This document shows, piece by piece, positions 18,926-28,006 of a stretch of 64,000 nt of DNA (positions are counted from its first letter, which is position 1; the number at the start of each line of letters is the position of its first letter). The translations under genes and the position numbers were made by a program. The stretch is from Gammaproteobacteria bacterium (GTDB taxonomy: Bacteria > Pseudomonadota > Gammaproteobacteria > Pseudomonadales > Pseudohongiellaceae). The notes beneath the pieces were generated by a model. The model was given only the letters and a program-made list of their open reading frames with translations. It had not been told where the DNA came from and did no database searches. The stretch lies in the NCBI GenBank assembly GCA_002711845.1, contig PASF01000007.1, positions 52,635 to 116,634 of the forward strand, in the 5' to 3' direction.

Positions 18926-19801
18926 TCACAGCGCGGTTTCGAAAATCGCCAGCATGCGTCCCCAGGCGCGTTCAGCCTGAGCCTGGTGATACACCGTCGA
19001 GTCGATGACGCACCAGCCGTGCATGGCGTCTTCGTAAACCTCGATTTCCGCCGGCACATTGGCGGCGTCAAACGCAGCGCGGAGAACATGCTTGGTCTCC
19101 GGATCGCGTTCGTCATCGTTCTCTGCCACTGCGATCAGCATGTGGGCGTCCATGTTGGGAATGCCCAGGTGCGGGCTGTCGGGGCTGTCGGTGGCCAGCC
19201 CGCCGCCATGGAAGGAGCCCCCTGCGCCGATACGCGCCGGCAGTGCCGCAGCTGTTCGCATGACAATGGGGCCGCCCATGCAGTAACCCATGGTGCCGAT
19301 CTTGCGATTGGTATCCACCGCGGGCTGCTGGTCAACCCAGGCGACAAAGGTGCGGGCATCGGTGACATGCGTCTCTGCGTTCAGGGCCTGGGCCATTGGC
19401 AAGACAATGCTGCGGATTTCCGGGTCGCCGAAACTGGCCCCTTCCGGAACCACCGGTGAGGGTGCGCTGCGATAGAACGGGTGTACGACCAGCACGGAAT
19501 AACCAGACTGGGCCAGGCGCTTGCCCATTTCCCTGAATGCCGGGCGCAGGCCCAGGATGTCCGGCCACATGATCACGGCAGGGTGACGGCCGCTGGCAGG
19601 GTGGACAAAATAACAGTCTGCGACGCCGTCCGGCGTTTCTATCATGACATCTGATTCGACAACATCCTGCGCATTGGCAACGGCCGGCAGCATCATGGCC
19701 AGCGTGGCGCCTGCGGTCAGGGTATTGAATTGTCGACGGCTGATACGACCGGACTGGCGTAAATACTCGTTGTTCTCTTCAAGCGTATCTTGGTCACACA
19801 T
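18926..19801 (-). CDS. Tat-exported dienelactone hydrolase family protein
   Basis: Alpha/beta hydrolase of 291 residues. A twin-arginine signal (SRRQFNTLTAGATLAMMLP...ANAQ) sits about 20 residues from the start, so export of the folded enzyme is expected. The catalytic triad of dienelactone hydrolases is visible: Cys174 in GYCMGG, an Asp at 229/230 in AENDDERD, and His261 in MHGWC. Family members hydrolyse lactones or esters; several exported homologues have unknown substrates. It is upstream of the propeller protein on the same strand. Confidence 0.88.
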   Translation of the reverse strand: MCDQDTLEENNEYLRQSGRISRRQFNTLTAGATLAMMLPAVANAQDVVESDVMIETPDGVADCYFVHPASGRHPAVIMWPDILGLRPAFREMGKRLAQSGYSVLVVHPFYRSAPSPVVPEGASFGDPEIRSIVLPMAQALNAETHVTDARTFVAWVDQQPAVDTNRKIGTMGYCMGGPIVMRTAAALPARIGAGGSFHGGGLATDSPDSPHLGIPNMDAHMLIAVAENDDERDPETKHVLRAAFDAANVPAEIEVYEDAMHGWCVIDSTVYHQAQAERAWGRMLAIFETAL

Positions 19802-19968
19802 TGTTATTCTCCTGGAATCGGACAGCTCGGGCTGTCAATGCTAATGGATTCCCGGGCTCTAATAAAGGAATCTTGGTGCCCTTGACGTCGTAAGTGCTTG
19901 GCACTCATAGTATTGACTCTACGTCGTATCAAAAAAGTATCAAAATGAGCTTCAAAGGAGCTGGACAC

Positions 19969-20721
19969 ATGAAGAAATTATTCATCGGTTTGCTGGTGCT
20001 GGCACTCTTGCTCGGCGCGGGCCTGTACTATCTGGTCAGCAATCTGGACGCCATTGTTAAACAGGGTATTGAAACAGCGGGCACCGATGCACTGGGTACC
20101 GAGGTTCGTGTCGATGCCGTGGCCATTGATCTGTCCGCCGGCAGCGCCACGCTGTCCGGTTTCAGTATTGCCAACCCGGAAGGGTTCAGCAACCAGGACA
20201 TGGTGAGTTTTGATGAATTGAGCGTCACGCTGGATCTGGCCAGCCTGCGCTCGGATGTCATTCGGATCACCAGTATCCGCTCAGTCAATCCGTATGTGCT
20301 CTACGAGCTGCAGGGCACACAATCGAACATTGATACCCTTCGAGCCCGTTTCCCGGCGCAGGCGTCGGCACCTGAATCGGCCCCGGGTCCGCAGCCGGTC
20401 ATTGGTATTGATGCGGTAACCATCTCCGGCATTCAGGGTTCCCTGCAGTCAGATCTGTTGACGACGCCCATCAACGTCAACCTGGGTAACGTCAATTTGC
20501 CCGCCGTGCAAGGCACACCACCAGAGCTGGCGCAGCAGATCGCACGGCCATTGCTGACCCAGCTGGCACGCAACGCGGCCGCCGCATTTTCCGACATCCC
20601 GGCCTCCCAGCTGCGTGACAGCGCCGGCCAGGCCGTTGAGGAGTTGCAGGGCCAGCTGGAACAGGCCGAAGAGGCCGCGCGCAGTGCGGCGGATGAGTTA
20701 CGGAATCGCCTCGGTCTGTAA
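19969..20721 (+). CDS. AsmA-like membrane-anchored protein
   Basis: A 250-residue protein with one N-terminal membrane anchor (MKKLFIGLLVLALLLGAGLYYLV) and a periplasmic part containing the pattern seen in AsmA/DUF748-type proteins: VRVDAVAIDLSAGSATLSGFSIANPEGF and later repeats of the same beta-helical type. The C-terminus is a coiled-coil-like run rich in E, A, Q and R (about residues 215-250). The start is chosen at the ATG with AAAGGAG 8 bases upstream; an in-frame start at 19894 lacks such a site. AsmA relatives are linked to outer-membrane lipid transport; the role here is inferred. Confidence 0.7.
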   Translation: MKKLFIGLLVLALLLGAGLYYLVSNLDAIVKQGIETAGTDALGTEVRVDAVAIDLSAGSATLSGFSIANPEGFSNQDMVSFDELSVTLDLASLRSDVIRITSIRSVNPYVLYELQGTQSNIDTLRARFPAQASAPESAPGPQPVIGIDAVTISGIQGSLQSDLLTTPINVNLGNVNLPAVQGTPPELAQQIARPLLTQLARNAAAAFSDIPASQLRDSAGQAVEELQGQLEQAEEAARSAADELRNRLGL

Positions 20722-20772
20722 ACGTGCAGACCTCTGCAAGTGCATGTCTTTGCAATCAGCGCCGCGGGAACG

Positions 20773-23238
20773 CTAGCGCTTTTTGGTAAACCGTGTGGCC
20801 GGTGCCTGCAAGGGATCGTCCGGCCACGGATGCTTCGGGTAGCGGCCTCGCAGGTCTTTACGCACCTCATAATAGCTGTTGGTCCAGAATCCGGCCAGGT
20901 CACGGGTGACCTGCACCGGCCGGCGCGCCGGCGACAGCAGATGAATCAGCAGCGGTACCTTGCCATTGATGATAGTGGGTGTGTCAGTTTGCCCGAACAG
21001 CTCTTGCAGCTTGACCGCCAGTACCGGTTCATCGCCCCGGTAATCGAGTCTGATGCTCGAGCCACTTGGCACTTTCAGGTGAGTGGGTGTTAACTGATTA
21101 AACTGTTGTTGCAGCGACCAGTCCAGACTCTGCAGCAACAGTGTGGCCAGTGGCAGGCGTTTGACCTGATCAAGCCGACGGATGCCGTGCAGGTGGGGTG
21201 CCAGCCAGACCTCCATTGACCCGAGCAAGGCGTCATCACTGACATCGGGCCAGGGCTGGCCCAATGTCCTGTTGAGCAGGCGCAAGCGCCCCAGCACAGA
21301 CTGATCGTCGTCCGACCAGGGCAGGCGCCCGTCGCGGCGCAGGGCGTCCACCAGGGCCAGACTGATTTTTTCCGGCGACAGGCCAGCATCGGCAGGCTGA
21401 ACCTGACGGCGGTCGAGGACGAGCTCGCCCAAGCGCTGCTGCTGTTCTGCCACCAGTCGCCCGCCCTTGTCATCCCAGTACACACAGTCCTGCCACTCGC
21501 TGCTGGCGGGCAATGCCTGCGCGAGTGCCGCGCGGGTGATGGCGATAGCATGAAACACGCGGGCAGCGCTGGTCTGACCATCCAGCTCGATGGCAATTAG
21601 CAATGGCTGGTTGCGTAACGTATGGTTCTCCGGCAGGACCGCCTGACCGCCACTGGCGAGCTTGAAACGGCCGTCAGCCTGATGCTGGGCAATGCGTTCC
21701 GGGAAAATCGATGCCAGCAGCATGGGCGCCGCCTCCAGGTCGGCAGCATCGAGTTGGCAACGCAAGCGACGCGCCCATTGCCGGGCTGTCAGCAGCCAGC
21801 GTCCGGTCGCGCCACGGGCGGACTGTAGCGGACGCCGGGCCAGGCATTGCGCCAGGTCAGGATCGGACTCGCCCGGGCGCTCCTCCAGCCAGGCCACCAG
21901 CCAGCACGCTGTCGCCGCCAGTGCCGGTTGCTGGCGAGCGTTTTCCAGCATCAGCGCGAAGCGGGGATGGGTGGGCCACCTGGCACAGCGCTGGCCGAGG
22001 ATGGTCAGGCGCCGTTGGCTGTCGAGCAAGCCCAGAGACGCCAGTAACTGCTGACAGCTGTTAAGGGCGGCTGACGGCGGCGCGGTTACCCAGCGCAGCT
22101 CGGCGGCATCGGTGACGCCCCAGCGCGCCAGCTCGAACACCAGTGACGCCAGATCACTTTGCAGAATCTCTGCTTCCCGATGAGATGTCAGTACCTGATC
22201 CTGCGACCACAGGCGGTAACAATGGCCCGGACCCTGCCGGCCGGCGCGTCCGCGACGCTGATCGGCGCTGGCGCGGTTGACCGTGCGGGTATCCAGCCGG
22301 GTCAGGCCGGAGCGGGGCTGGAACACCGGCACACGTTCACGACCGGCATCCACCACGATGCGCACACCGGGCACCGTGACGCTGGACTCGGCAATGGCCG
22401 TTGCCAGGATGATCCGGCGCCGGTGGCTCTGGCCGCCACGAAGGACCTGTTGTTGCTCGGCCAGCGGCAGCTGTCCGTGCAGAGGGCACAGGTCAGTGTC
22501 ACGCAATGTCGCTTCCAGCTGGCGCTGCAAACGCCGGATTTCCCCCTGTCCCGGCAAAAATACCAGTATGTCACCGTCGTGCGCTGACAGCGCTTCGCGA
22601 ATGACAGCGGCCTGATGATCGACGACAGCATTGCGGTGCTGGTTGACATTGGGCGGTGGGCGGTAGCAGGTGGCGACCGGCCAGCTTTGACCGGGGCAAT
22701 CAATGATCGGTGTATCATCACCCAGCACACGGAGCAGGGCGTCGGTATCGAGGGTGGCGGACATCACCAGCAGTTTAAGATCCGGGCGCAGACCCTGTTG
22801 AGCATCCAGTGCCAGTGCCAGCCCCAGGTCGGCATCCAGACTGCGCTCGTGAAACTCATCAAAGATCAGGCCCGCAACGCCGTCCAGCGCAGGATCATCC
22901 TGCAGGATTCGCGTCAGAATGCCCTGGGTGACGACCTCCAGTCGCGTTTGCGCGCTCACCTGACTGTCGCCGCGCACCCGATACCCGACCGTCTGACCGA
23001 CGTCTTCGCCCAGCTGTTCAGCCATGAAGCCGGCGGCCAGCCGTGCGGCAACCCGGCGTGGCTCCAGCAATAACCAGCGCTGGTCAGCCGGGGTGTCTGC
23101 CAACAGAGCCAGTGGCACCCGTGTGGTCTTGCCGGCGCCGGGTTGGGCCACCAGCACGCAGCGCGGGCTGGTCAGCAGACTGGTGCGCAGCGCGGGCAGC
23201 ACGGCATCAATAGGCAGGGCGGTGCTGGCGTTCGCCAT
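20773..23238 (-). CDS. hrpB: ATP-dependent helicase HrpB
   Basis: DEAH-family RNA-type helicase of 821 residues. From the chosen start (MANASTALPIDAVLPAL) the P-loop QPGAGKTT lies at residues 32-39. The DEFHERS box (motif II), SATLD (motif III) and QRRGRAGRQ (motif VI) follow. The C-terminal HrpB domain ends with YEVRKDLRGRYPKHPWPDDP, a hallmark of the family. Its cellular role is poorly known. An in-frame ATG at 23277 would overlap the upstream GDT1 gene by 32 bases, so I prefer 23238, 7 bases after that gene's stop. The two probably share a promoter. Confidence 0.93.
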   Translation of the reverse strand: MANASTALPIDAVLPALRTSLLTSPRCVLVAQPGAGKTTRVPLALLADTPADQRWLLLEPRRVAARLAAGFMAEQLGEDVGQTVGYRVRGDSQVSAQTRLEVVTQGILTRILQDDPALDGVAGLIFDEFHERSLDADLGLALALDAQQGLRPDLKLLVMSATLDTDALLRVLGDDTPIIDCPGQSWPVATCYRPPPNVNQHRNAVVDHQAAVIREALSAHDGDILVFLPGQGEIRRLQRQLEATLRDTDLCPLHGQLPLAEQQQVLRGGQSHRRRIILATAIAESSVTVPGVRIVVDAGRERVPVFQPRSGLTRLDTRTVNRASADQRRGRAGRQGPGHCYRLWSQDQVLTSHREAEILQSDLASLVFELARWGVTDAAELRWVTAPPSAALNSCQQLLASLGLLDSQRRLTILGQRCARWPTHPRFALMLENARQQPALAATACWLVAWLEERPGESDPDLAQCLARRPLQSARGATGRWLLTARQWARRLRCQLDAADLEAAPMLLASIFPERIAQHQADGRFKLASGGQAVLPENHTLRNQPLLIAIELDGQTSAARVFHAIAITRAALAQALPASSEWQDCVYWDDKGGRLVAEQQQRLGELVLDRRQVQPADAGLSPEKISLALVDALRRDGRLPWSDDDQSVLGRLRLLNRTLGQPWPDVSDDALLGSMEVWLAPHLHGIRRLDQVKRLPLATLLLQSLDWSLQQQFNQLTPTHLKVPSGSSIRLDYRGDEPVLAVKLQELFGQTDTPTIINGKVPLLIHLLSPARRPVQVTRDLAGFWTNSYYEVRKDLRGRYPKHPWPDDPLQAPATRFTKKR

Positions 23239-23245
23239 GGTCAGC

Positions 23246-23833
23246 TCATCCGTCGGGGGCCAGGCCAAAATCGCCACCGAAACCCAGCAGGGTAGCGAGG
23301 CCCAGCGCTAAAAAAATGCCGGCGGCGACCATGTTGATGGCGCGGATTGGCAGTTTGTGGGCGAGTTTGTCGCCAATATAGACAGCTGGCACATTGGCTA
23401 TCATCATGCCCAGGGTGGTGCCCAGAACCACCCATATCAGGCTCTGATACTGCGCGGCCAGGGCGACGGTGGCAATCTGTGTCTTGTCACCCATTTCAGC
23501 AATAAAAAACGTCATCAGGGTGGCCCCGAACACGCCGTAACGCGAGGCATGGGTTTCGGTATTGTCCAGGTCATCCGGGATCAGCACCCAGATGGCCATG
23601 GCGATGAACGATAACCCCAGCACCCAGCGCAGTGTCTGTGGCCCCATCAATGCGGTCAGCCAGGTGCCGATCAGGCCGGCAAAGGCGTGATTGGCCAGGG
23701 TTGCCAGCAGAATGGCGAGGATGATGGGCGCCGGTTTGCGATAGCGTGCGGCGAGCAGAAAAGCCAATAGCTGGGTGCGATCACCCATTTCGGCCAGTGC
23801 CACCAGTCCGGTTGAAACAAAAAAAGCATCCAT
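23246..23833 (-). CDS. TMEM165/GDT1 family cation transporter
   Basis: Membrane protein of 195 residues made of two homologous halves, each with the family motif: EMGDRT (from Glu15) and EMGDKT (from Glu113). These acidic motifs line the cation pathway. Bacterial members such as MneA export manganese, and eukaryotic members move Mn2+ and Ca2+ in exchange for protons. I looked for a manganese (yybP-ykoY) riboswitch in the upstream region and saw none. It is the first gene of a likely two-gene unit with hrpB. Confidence 0.92.
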   Translation of the reverse strand: MDAFFVSTGLVALAEMGDRTQLLAFLLAARYRKPAPIILAILLATLANHAFAGLIGTWLTALMGPQTLRWVLGLSFIAMAIWVLIPDDLDNTETHASRYGVFGATLMTFFIAEMGDKTQIATVALAAQYQSLIWVVLGTTLGMMIANVPAVYIGDKLAHKLPIRAINMVAAGIFLALGLATLLGFGGDFGLAPDG

Positions 23834-23884
23834 GGCAAGTGTGGCCTGTTGGTGAGATGAATGACACGGCGGACAGCGAGAGGG

Positions 23885-23913
23885 ATTCTAACGAAGCCAC
23901 CCCGGTGCGGCAA
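23885..23913 (-). promoter_or_regulatory. Predicted sigma-70 promoter of the GDT1-hrpB unit
   Basis: On the minus strand TTGCCG (23908-23913) and TAGAAT (23885-23890) are separated by 17 bases, about 50 bases upstream of the GDT1 start. Spacing and both hexamers fit a sigma-70 promoter. Confidence 0.55.
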
Positions 23914-24059
23914 GGATGCTGGCGGTGCTGCACGATCACGGATCCGGTTTGCGCGGTGACATGGCTGTGAGTCCGCGCGAAACAGGGTATGATCGGACAC
24001 AAATCACGATGTAGCTGTTAACTGCCGGGGGATCCCTGGCGGTCATAAAGGAGATAACA

Positions 24060-24893
24060 GTGGGAATTGATTTGATGACCCTACACCGCTTGCGTCTGGT
24101 ATGGGCACTGGCGCTGATGTTGCCCGGCGCAGTCGCGCTGGCACAGTCAGGGCAGCCGGTTGATGACGACGTCGAGCCCAATGTGGTGCCCAACGTCGAA
24201 CCGGCCAGTCAAGCCAGCGGCGACGCAGACAGTTTCGGCCCGAACATGGTCCGGGTGTCGGAATATCGCGATCCGCTGATCGGTCTCAACCGTGCCGTGT
24301 TCGCATTTAATGATGCCTCCTATCGTTACCTGCTGGGACCCGCTGCACGCACGTACCAGAATGTGACGCCTGACCCTATAAAACAGGGGATCGGTAACTT
24401 TTTCTACAATCTGCGGACACCGGTTTATGCCCTGAATCACCTGTTTCAGGGTAAACCGGATCAGACAGTCAAGGACCTGAGTCGCTTTCTGGTAAACACA
24501 ACCGTGGGTATTGCCGGCCTGTTTGATCCGGCGGATTCGTGGCTGCAGATGGAGCGCCAGGTCACCAGCGCGGGCGACACCCTGGCGCAATACGGCTTGG
24601 GCTACGGTGTCTACCTGGTGCTGCCGTTCATTGGCTCTTCCAACCTGCGTAATGCGGGCGGTATGGTGCTGGAAATGCCACTGAACGCTATTGAGTACCT
24701 GGTGGACGACCCCGACGGTACCGTGGTGCGTGTATTCGACAATTTCCAGCTTTACAGCCCGATGATTCAGTCATACGTCGACATCACCGAAGACAGTGAA
24801 GATCCCTATATCTTCATGCGCAATCTGCATATTCAGGGCATCCAGCGTGATGCAGCATATGCACAACAGGCGCGTGAAGAGACCACGCAGTAG
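24060..24893 (+). CDS. mlaA: MlaA/VacJ family outer-membrane lipid-asymmetry protein without lipobox
   Basis: A 277-residue protein with the MlaA core: DPLIGLNRAVFAFNDASYRYLLGPAARTY, then NFFYNLRTPVYALNHLFQ, and the DTLAQYGLGYGVYLVLPFIG segment. MlaA removes misplaced phospholipids from the outer leaflet of the outer membrane. It starts with GTG, supported by AAGGAG 7 bases upstream. The signal region (LRLVWALALMLPGAVALAQSG) has no cysteine, so unlike E. coli MlaA it seems to be a soluble-type secreted protein and not a lipoprotein. The partner Mce-type transporter genes lie 12 kb away. Confidence 0.9.
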   Translation: MGIDLMTLHRLRLVWALALMLPGAVALAQSGQPVDDDVEPNVVPNVEPASQASGDADSFGPNMVRVSEYRDPLIGLNRAVFAFNDASYRYLLGPAARTYQNVTPDPIKQGIGNFFYNLRTPVYALNHLFQGKPDQTVKDLSRFLVNTTVGIAGLFDPADSWLQMERQVTSAGDTLAQYGLGYGVYLVLPFIGSSNLRNAGGMVLEMPLNAIEYLVDDPDGTVVRVFDNFQLYSPMIQSYVDITEDSEDPYIFMRNLHIQGIQRDAAYAQQAREETTQ

Positions 24894-24898
24894 CAGGC

Positions 24899-24918
24899 CC
24901 CGGCCGGCTGCGGCCGGG
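24899..24918. terminator. GC-rich hairpin between converging genes
   Basis: CCCGGCCG and CGGCCGGG form a perfect 8-bp stem with a 4-base loop, between the stop of mlaA and the stop of the acetoacetyl-CoA synthetase gene. There is no clear T run, so terminator strength is uncertain. Confidence 0.5.
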
Positions 24919-24920
24919 CG

Positions 24921-27029
24921 TCAGGCCCGCGCCGAGGCAAAATCGACGAACCAGTCAACAGAATCGGGGTTCGCCATGGAATCGCGATTGACGGCTTTGA
25001 TGATGTCCTTGCCCAGCAGAATTTTCTTCATCGGGATCTCCAGCTTCTTGCCCGACAGCGTGCGCGGCACTGCCGGAATCGCAAACACTTCGTCGGGGAC
25101 GTGCCTCGCCGACAATGTCGTGCGAATCGCCGTCAGCAGTGCATTGCGCAGCGCCAGTGGCACACCGGTCTGCTCCGGTGTTGGCTTGCCATTGGAGGCG
25201 GCACCGGCAACCTTCCCGGCGGGCGCCGGGCCGCTGAGCACAACGTCAGTGACGCCCGGTGTCCGCAGCACGATAAACAGTGCCATGTAGGATGGACGTT
25301 CCAGATACTCCAGGTCTATCACCAGTGAATCGAGCACATCATCATGCTCTTCAATGACACGGTAGATTTCGCTGGTGCCCATGCGAATGCCGTGTCGATT
25401 GATGGTCGAATCAGACCTGCCATAGATGATCCCGGTCACCGACTCTTCGCGCGGAATCAGACGCACCCAGTCGCCGTGACACCAGACACCTGGGCGGGTG
25501 GCGGCAAACGTCTCGAAGTAACTTTCGTAATAGCGTGAGCCGTCGGTGTCGCCCCAGAAAAACAGCGGCATCGATGGCATAGGTTCAGTCACCACCAGTT
25601 CGCCTACTTCATCCATGATGGCATTGCCATCGTCATCAAAGGCATGTGTGGCTACCCCCATTTCCCGGCACTGCATCTCACCGGCATACACCGGTAATAT
25701 GGAACAGGTTGTCAGGAAACAGGCGCCCGGATCGGTACCTCCGGAGATGCAGCCCAGGCGCACATCGCTTTTAACATGAGAGTAGACCCAGCGATAACCC
25801 TCTTCACTGAGCGGAGAACCGGTGCAGCCGATTGACCTCATCGGCGTCAGGTCAAACTGCTGCCCCGGGTTGATGCCGGCCTTCATGCACAAGGCGATAA
25901 AAGCCGGGCTGGTGCCAAAGGCGTTGACCCGCTCGCGTTCGGCGAAGCGCCACAGGGTCGTGCAGTCAGGGTAACCGGGATTGCCGTCAAACAGCATGAT
26001 GGTGACACCGTTCATCAGGCCGTTGACCACGGAGTTCCACATGATCCAGTTGGTGGAGGTGAACCAGAATGCGCGATCACCGGGTCGCGAATCGCCATGT
26101 AACAGCCCTGCCTTGAGATTCTGTATCACCACGCCACCATGACCGTGCACGATGGGTTTGGGCATGCCGGTGGTACCGGATGAATAGACAATCCACAAGG
26201 GATGGGAAAACGGTACCGCGACAAAATCGACCTGCTGTGGCTGGCCAGCTGCGGTGCTGAAATCCATGACGTTGACCTGACGCTGGGGTGTCTCCGGCAA
26301 GGCCAGTGTGAGTGCGGCGTCGGGGTCCAGATACGGCACAAAGATAACGCTTTCGATGCTGGGCAGCTGGCGTACCAGTTGCTCCACGGTCTCCCGGCGG
26401 TCGTAGTCGCGCCCGCCGTAGCGGTAACCATCAATGGCAAACAGGATTTTGGGTTCAATCTGACGGAAACGATCCAGGACACCGACTGCGCCCATATCGG
26501 GTGCCGTGCAGGACCAGATGCCGCCCTGGCTGGTGACGGCCAGCATGGCAGCGACAGTTTCCGGTATGTTGGGCATGTAAGCGACGGCTCTATCGCCTGG
26601 TTGCAGGCCCAGAGACTTCAGCGTGGCAGCGATGGAGCCAACCTGGCCATTCAAGGTATGCCAGGACACTTCAGCGCGTTCGACCAGCTCTGACTGAAAA
26701 ATGATGGCTGGCTGATCAGCCGCCACTGCGATATGCGCCCGCGCCAGACTGTGCTCGGCGTAATTGAGCGTGGCACCTTCGAACCAGCGGGCGCCTGGCA
26801 TGGTGCGTGCCACCAGGACCTGCTCATAGGGCGAATGCGAAATGACGCCGCAATAGTCCCAGATACTCTGCCAGAAGTCCTCAATGTGAGTTGTCGACCA
26901 TGCCCACAACGCGTCGTAATTGGCGAATGACAGGCCGCGGCTTTCTTTCAGCCACTGCTGGTAACGCGTGATACCGGCGTCGGCAATGCGGCCTGCCGAC
27001 GGTCGCCACAGAGGCGTGGCCGGTGTCAT
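24921..27029 (-). CDS. aacS: Acetoacetate--CoA ligase
   Basis: ANL-superfamily enzyme that activates acetoacetate to acetoacetyl-CoA with ATP, in ketone-body or polyhydroxybutyrate use. The N-terminus (ADAGITRYQQWL, WEGATLNYAEH-like WFEGATLNYAEH) and the AMP-binding loop VYSSGTTGMPKPIVHGHGG fit AacS. The product is 702 residues, about 50 longer than usual; the extra length includes a low-complexity A/G/P/K segment (VVLSGPAPAGKVAG and after) near residue 625, within the C-terminal domain. It overlaps the upstream dehydrogenase gene by 4 bases. Confidence 0.92.
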   Translation of the reverse strand: MTPATPLWRPSAGRIADAGITRYQQWLKESRGLSFANYDALWAWSTTHIEDFWQSIWDYCGVISHSPYEQVLVARTMPGARWFEGATLNYAEHSLARAHIAVAADQPAIIFQSELVERAEVSWHTLNGQVGSIAATLKSLGLQPGDRAVAYMPNIPETVAAMLAVTSQGGIWSCTAPDMGAVGVLDRFRQIEPKILFAIDGYRYGGRDYDRRETVEQLVRQLPSIESVIFVPYLDPDAALTLALPETPQRQVNVMDFSTAAGQPQQVDFVAVPFSHPLWIVYSSGTTGMPKPIVHGHGGVVIQNLKAGLLHGDSRPGDRAFWFTSTNWIMWNSVVNGLMNGVTIMLFDGNPGYPDCTTLWRFAERERVNAFGTSPAFIALCMKAGINPGQQFDLTPMRSIGCTGSPLSEEGYRWVYSHVKSDVRLGCISGGTDPGACFLTTCSILPVYAGEMQCREMGVATHAFDDDGNAIMDEVGELVVTEPMPSMPLFFWGDTDGSRYYESYFETFAATRPGVWCHGDWVRLIPREESVTGIIYGRSDSTINRHGIRMGTSEIYRVIEEHDDVLDSLVIDLEYLERPSYMALFIVLRTPGVTDVVLSGPAPAGKVAGAASNGKPTPEQTGVPLALRNALLTAIRTTLSARHVPDEVFAIPAVPRTLSGKKLEIPMKKILLGKDIIKAVNRDSMANPDSVDWFVDFASARA

Positions 27030-27841
27030 GATGACTTCTCGTTAAACATGGCGATGCGACCGCCGTCGACAACCAGGTCGTGGCTGTTGACGTAGCTGCT
27101 TTCATCACTGGCCAGAAACAGGGCGGCGTTGGCGATGTCTTCCGCCAGGCCCGAGCGGGGAATGGGTGTGGCTCTGGCCAGGTTGCCTTCGAGCTTGGCC
27201 ATCTTGGCTTGATTTTCCGCGTCGCTGAGTGCCTGAGCGCGCGTTGAGCCGCCCCAGAAAATCGGGGTCGCGATGGCGCCCGGAGAAATGGCGTTGACGC
27301 GAATGTTCCAGGGGCCCAGTTCGACACCCGCCAGCCGCGTCAGATGGGTGACCGCGGCCTTGGCGCCGGAATACAGATACCCGCCCTGGGCAAATCGGTG
27401 AGCAGCAATGCTGGCGTTGTTGATGATGCTACCCCCGCCAGCGGGCTTCATGACCCGGGCGGCGTGCTTGATGCCAAATACCGGCGCGCCCACCAGCAAG
27501 CGCATGGTCTGGGCAAACGCCTCTTCAGTGACAGTCTCGGCCGTGCTGCGCTCACCGGCACCGGCGTTGTTAAACAGGCAATCGAGTCGGCCGAATTCGG
27601 CCATCGCCGCATCGACAGCAGCCGCGATGTCGGCTTCGATCATGATATCAGTACGCTTGAAGATGACCTTGACGCCAAATTCCGAGCTGAGCTGCGCGGC
27701 AAGGGCTTCACCCTTGTCGATGCTCCGGCCGGCGATCAGCAGTTGAGCGCCGTGTGCGGCAAAAACGCGTGCTGTTGCCTCACCAATCCCGCTGGTTGCG
27801 CCCGTGATCAGAGCAACCTTGTGCTGTAGACGACCTGCCAT
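27026..27841 (-). CDS. SDR family NAD(P)-dependent oxidoreductase
   Basis: Short-chain dehydrogenase of 271 residues. The dinucleotide site TGATSGIG is at residues 13-20, NNAG follows near residue 91, and the catalytic YxxxK appears as YSGAK with the preceding serine in INNASIAA. A C-terminal DLVVDGGRIAMF closes the fold. The 4-base overlap with the acetoacetyl-CoA synthetase gene suggests a shared pathway, for example oxidation of a 3-hydroxy acid to its keto acid before CoA activation; that is an inference. Confidence 0.88.
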   Translation of the reverse strand: MAGRLQHKVALITGATSGIGEATARVFAAHGAQLLIAGRSIDKGEALAAQLSSEFGVKVIFKRTDIMIEADIAAAVDAAMAEFGRLDCLFNNAGAGERSTAETVTEEAFAQTMRLLVGAPVFGIKHAARVMKPAGGGSIINNASIAAHRFAQGGYLYSGAKAAVTHLTRLAGVELGPWNIRVNAISPGAIATPIFWGGSTRAQALSDAENQAKMAKLEGNLARATPIPRSGLAEDIANAALFLASDESSYVNSHDLVVDGGRIAMFNEKSS

Positions 27842-28006
27842 AAATATTCCTTGTTTGTACGTGTTATTAGTGGAAGCGCAAGTGCCGGAAAATCATAAAC
27901 AAGCTGGGCGCCGATAGCAATGCGCCCGACAGCCCGGGCGCTCTCGCGTGGACATTGGCCGGCAATGCTTCTATTCTGGAAACCCTTTGCAGTCAGGAGT
28001 CGCAGG

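Noticed and set aside
23834..24059. Possible manganese riboswitch upstream of the GDT1 gene
   Set aside because: The conserved yybP-ykoY elements were not seen; only a promoter is supported.
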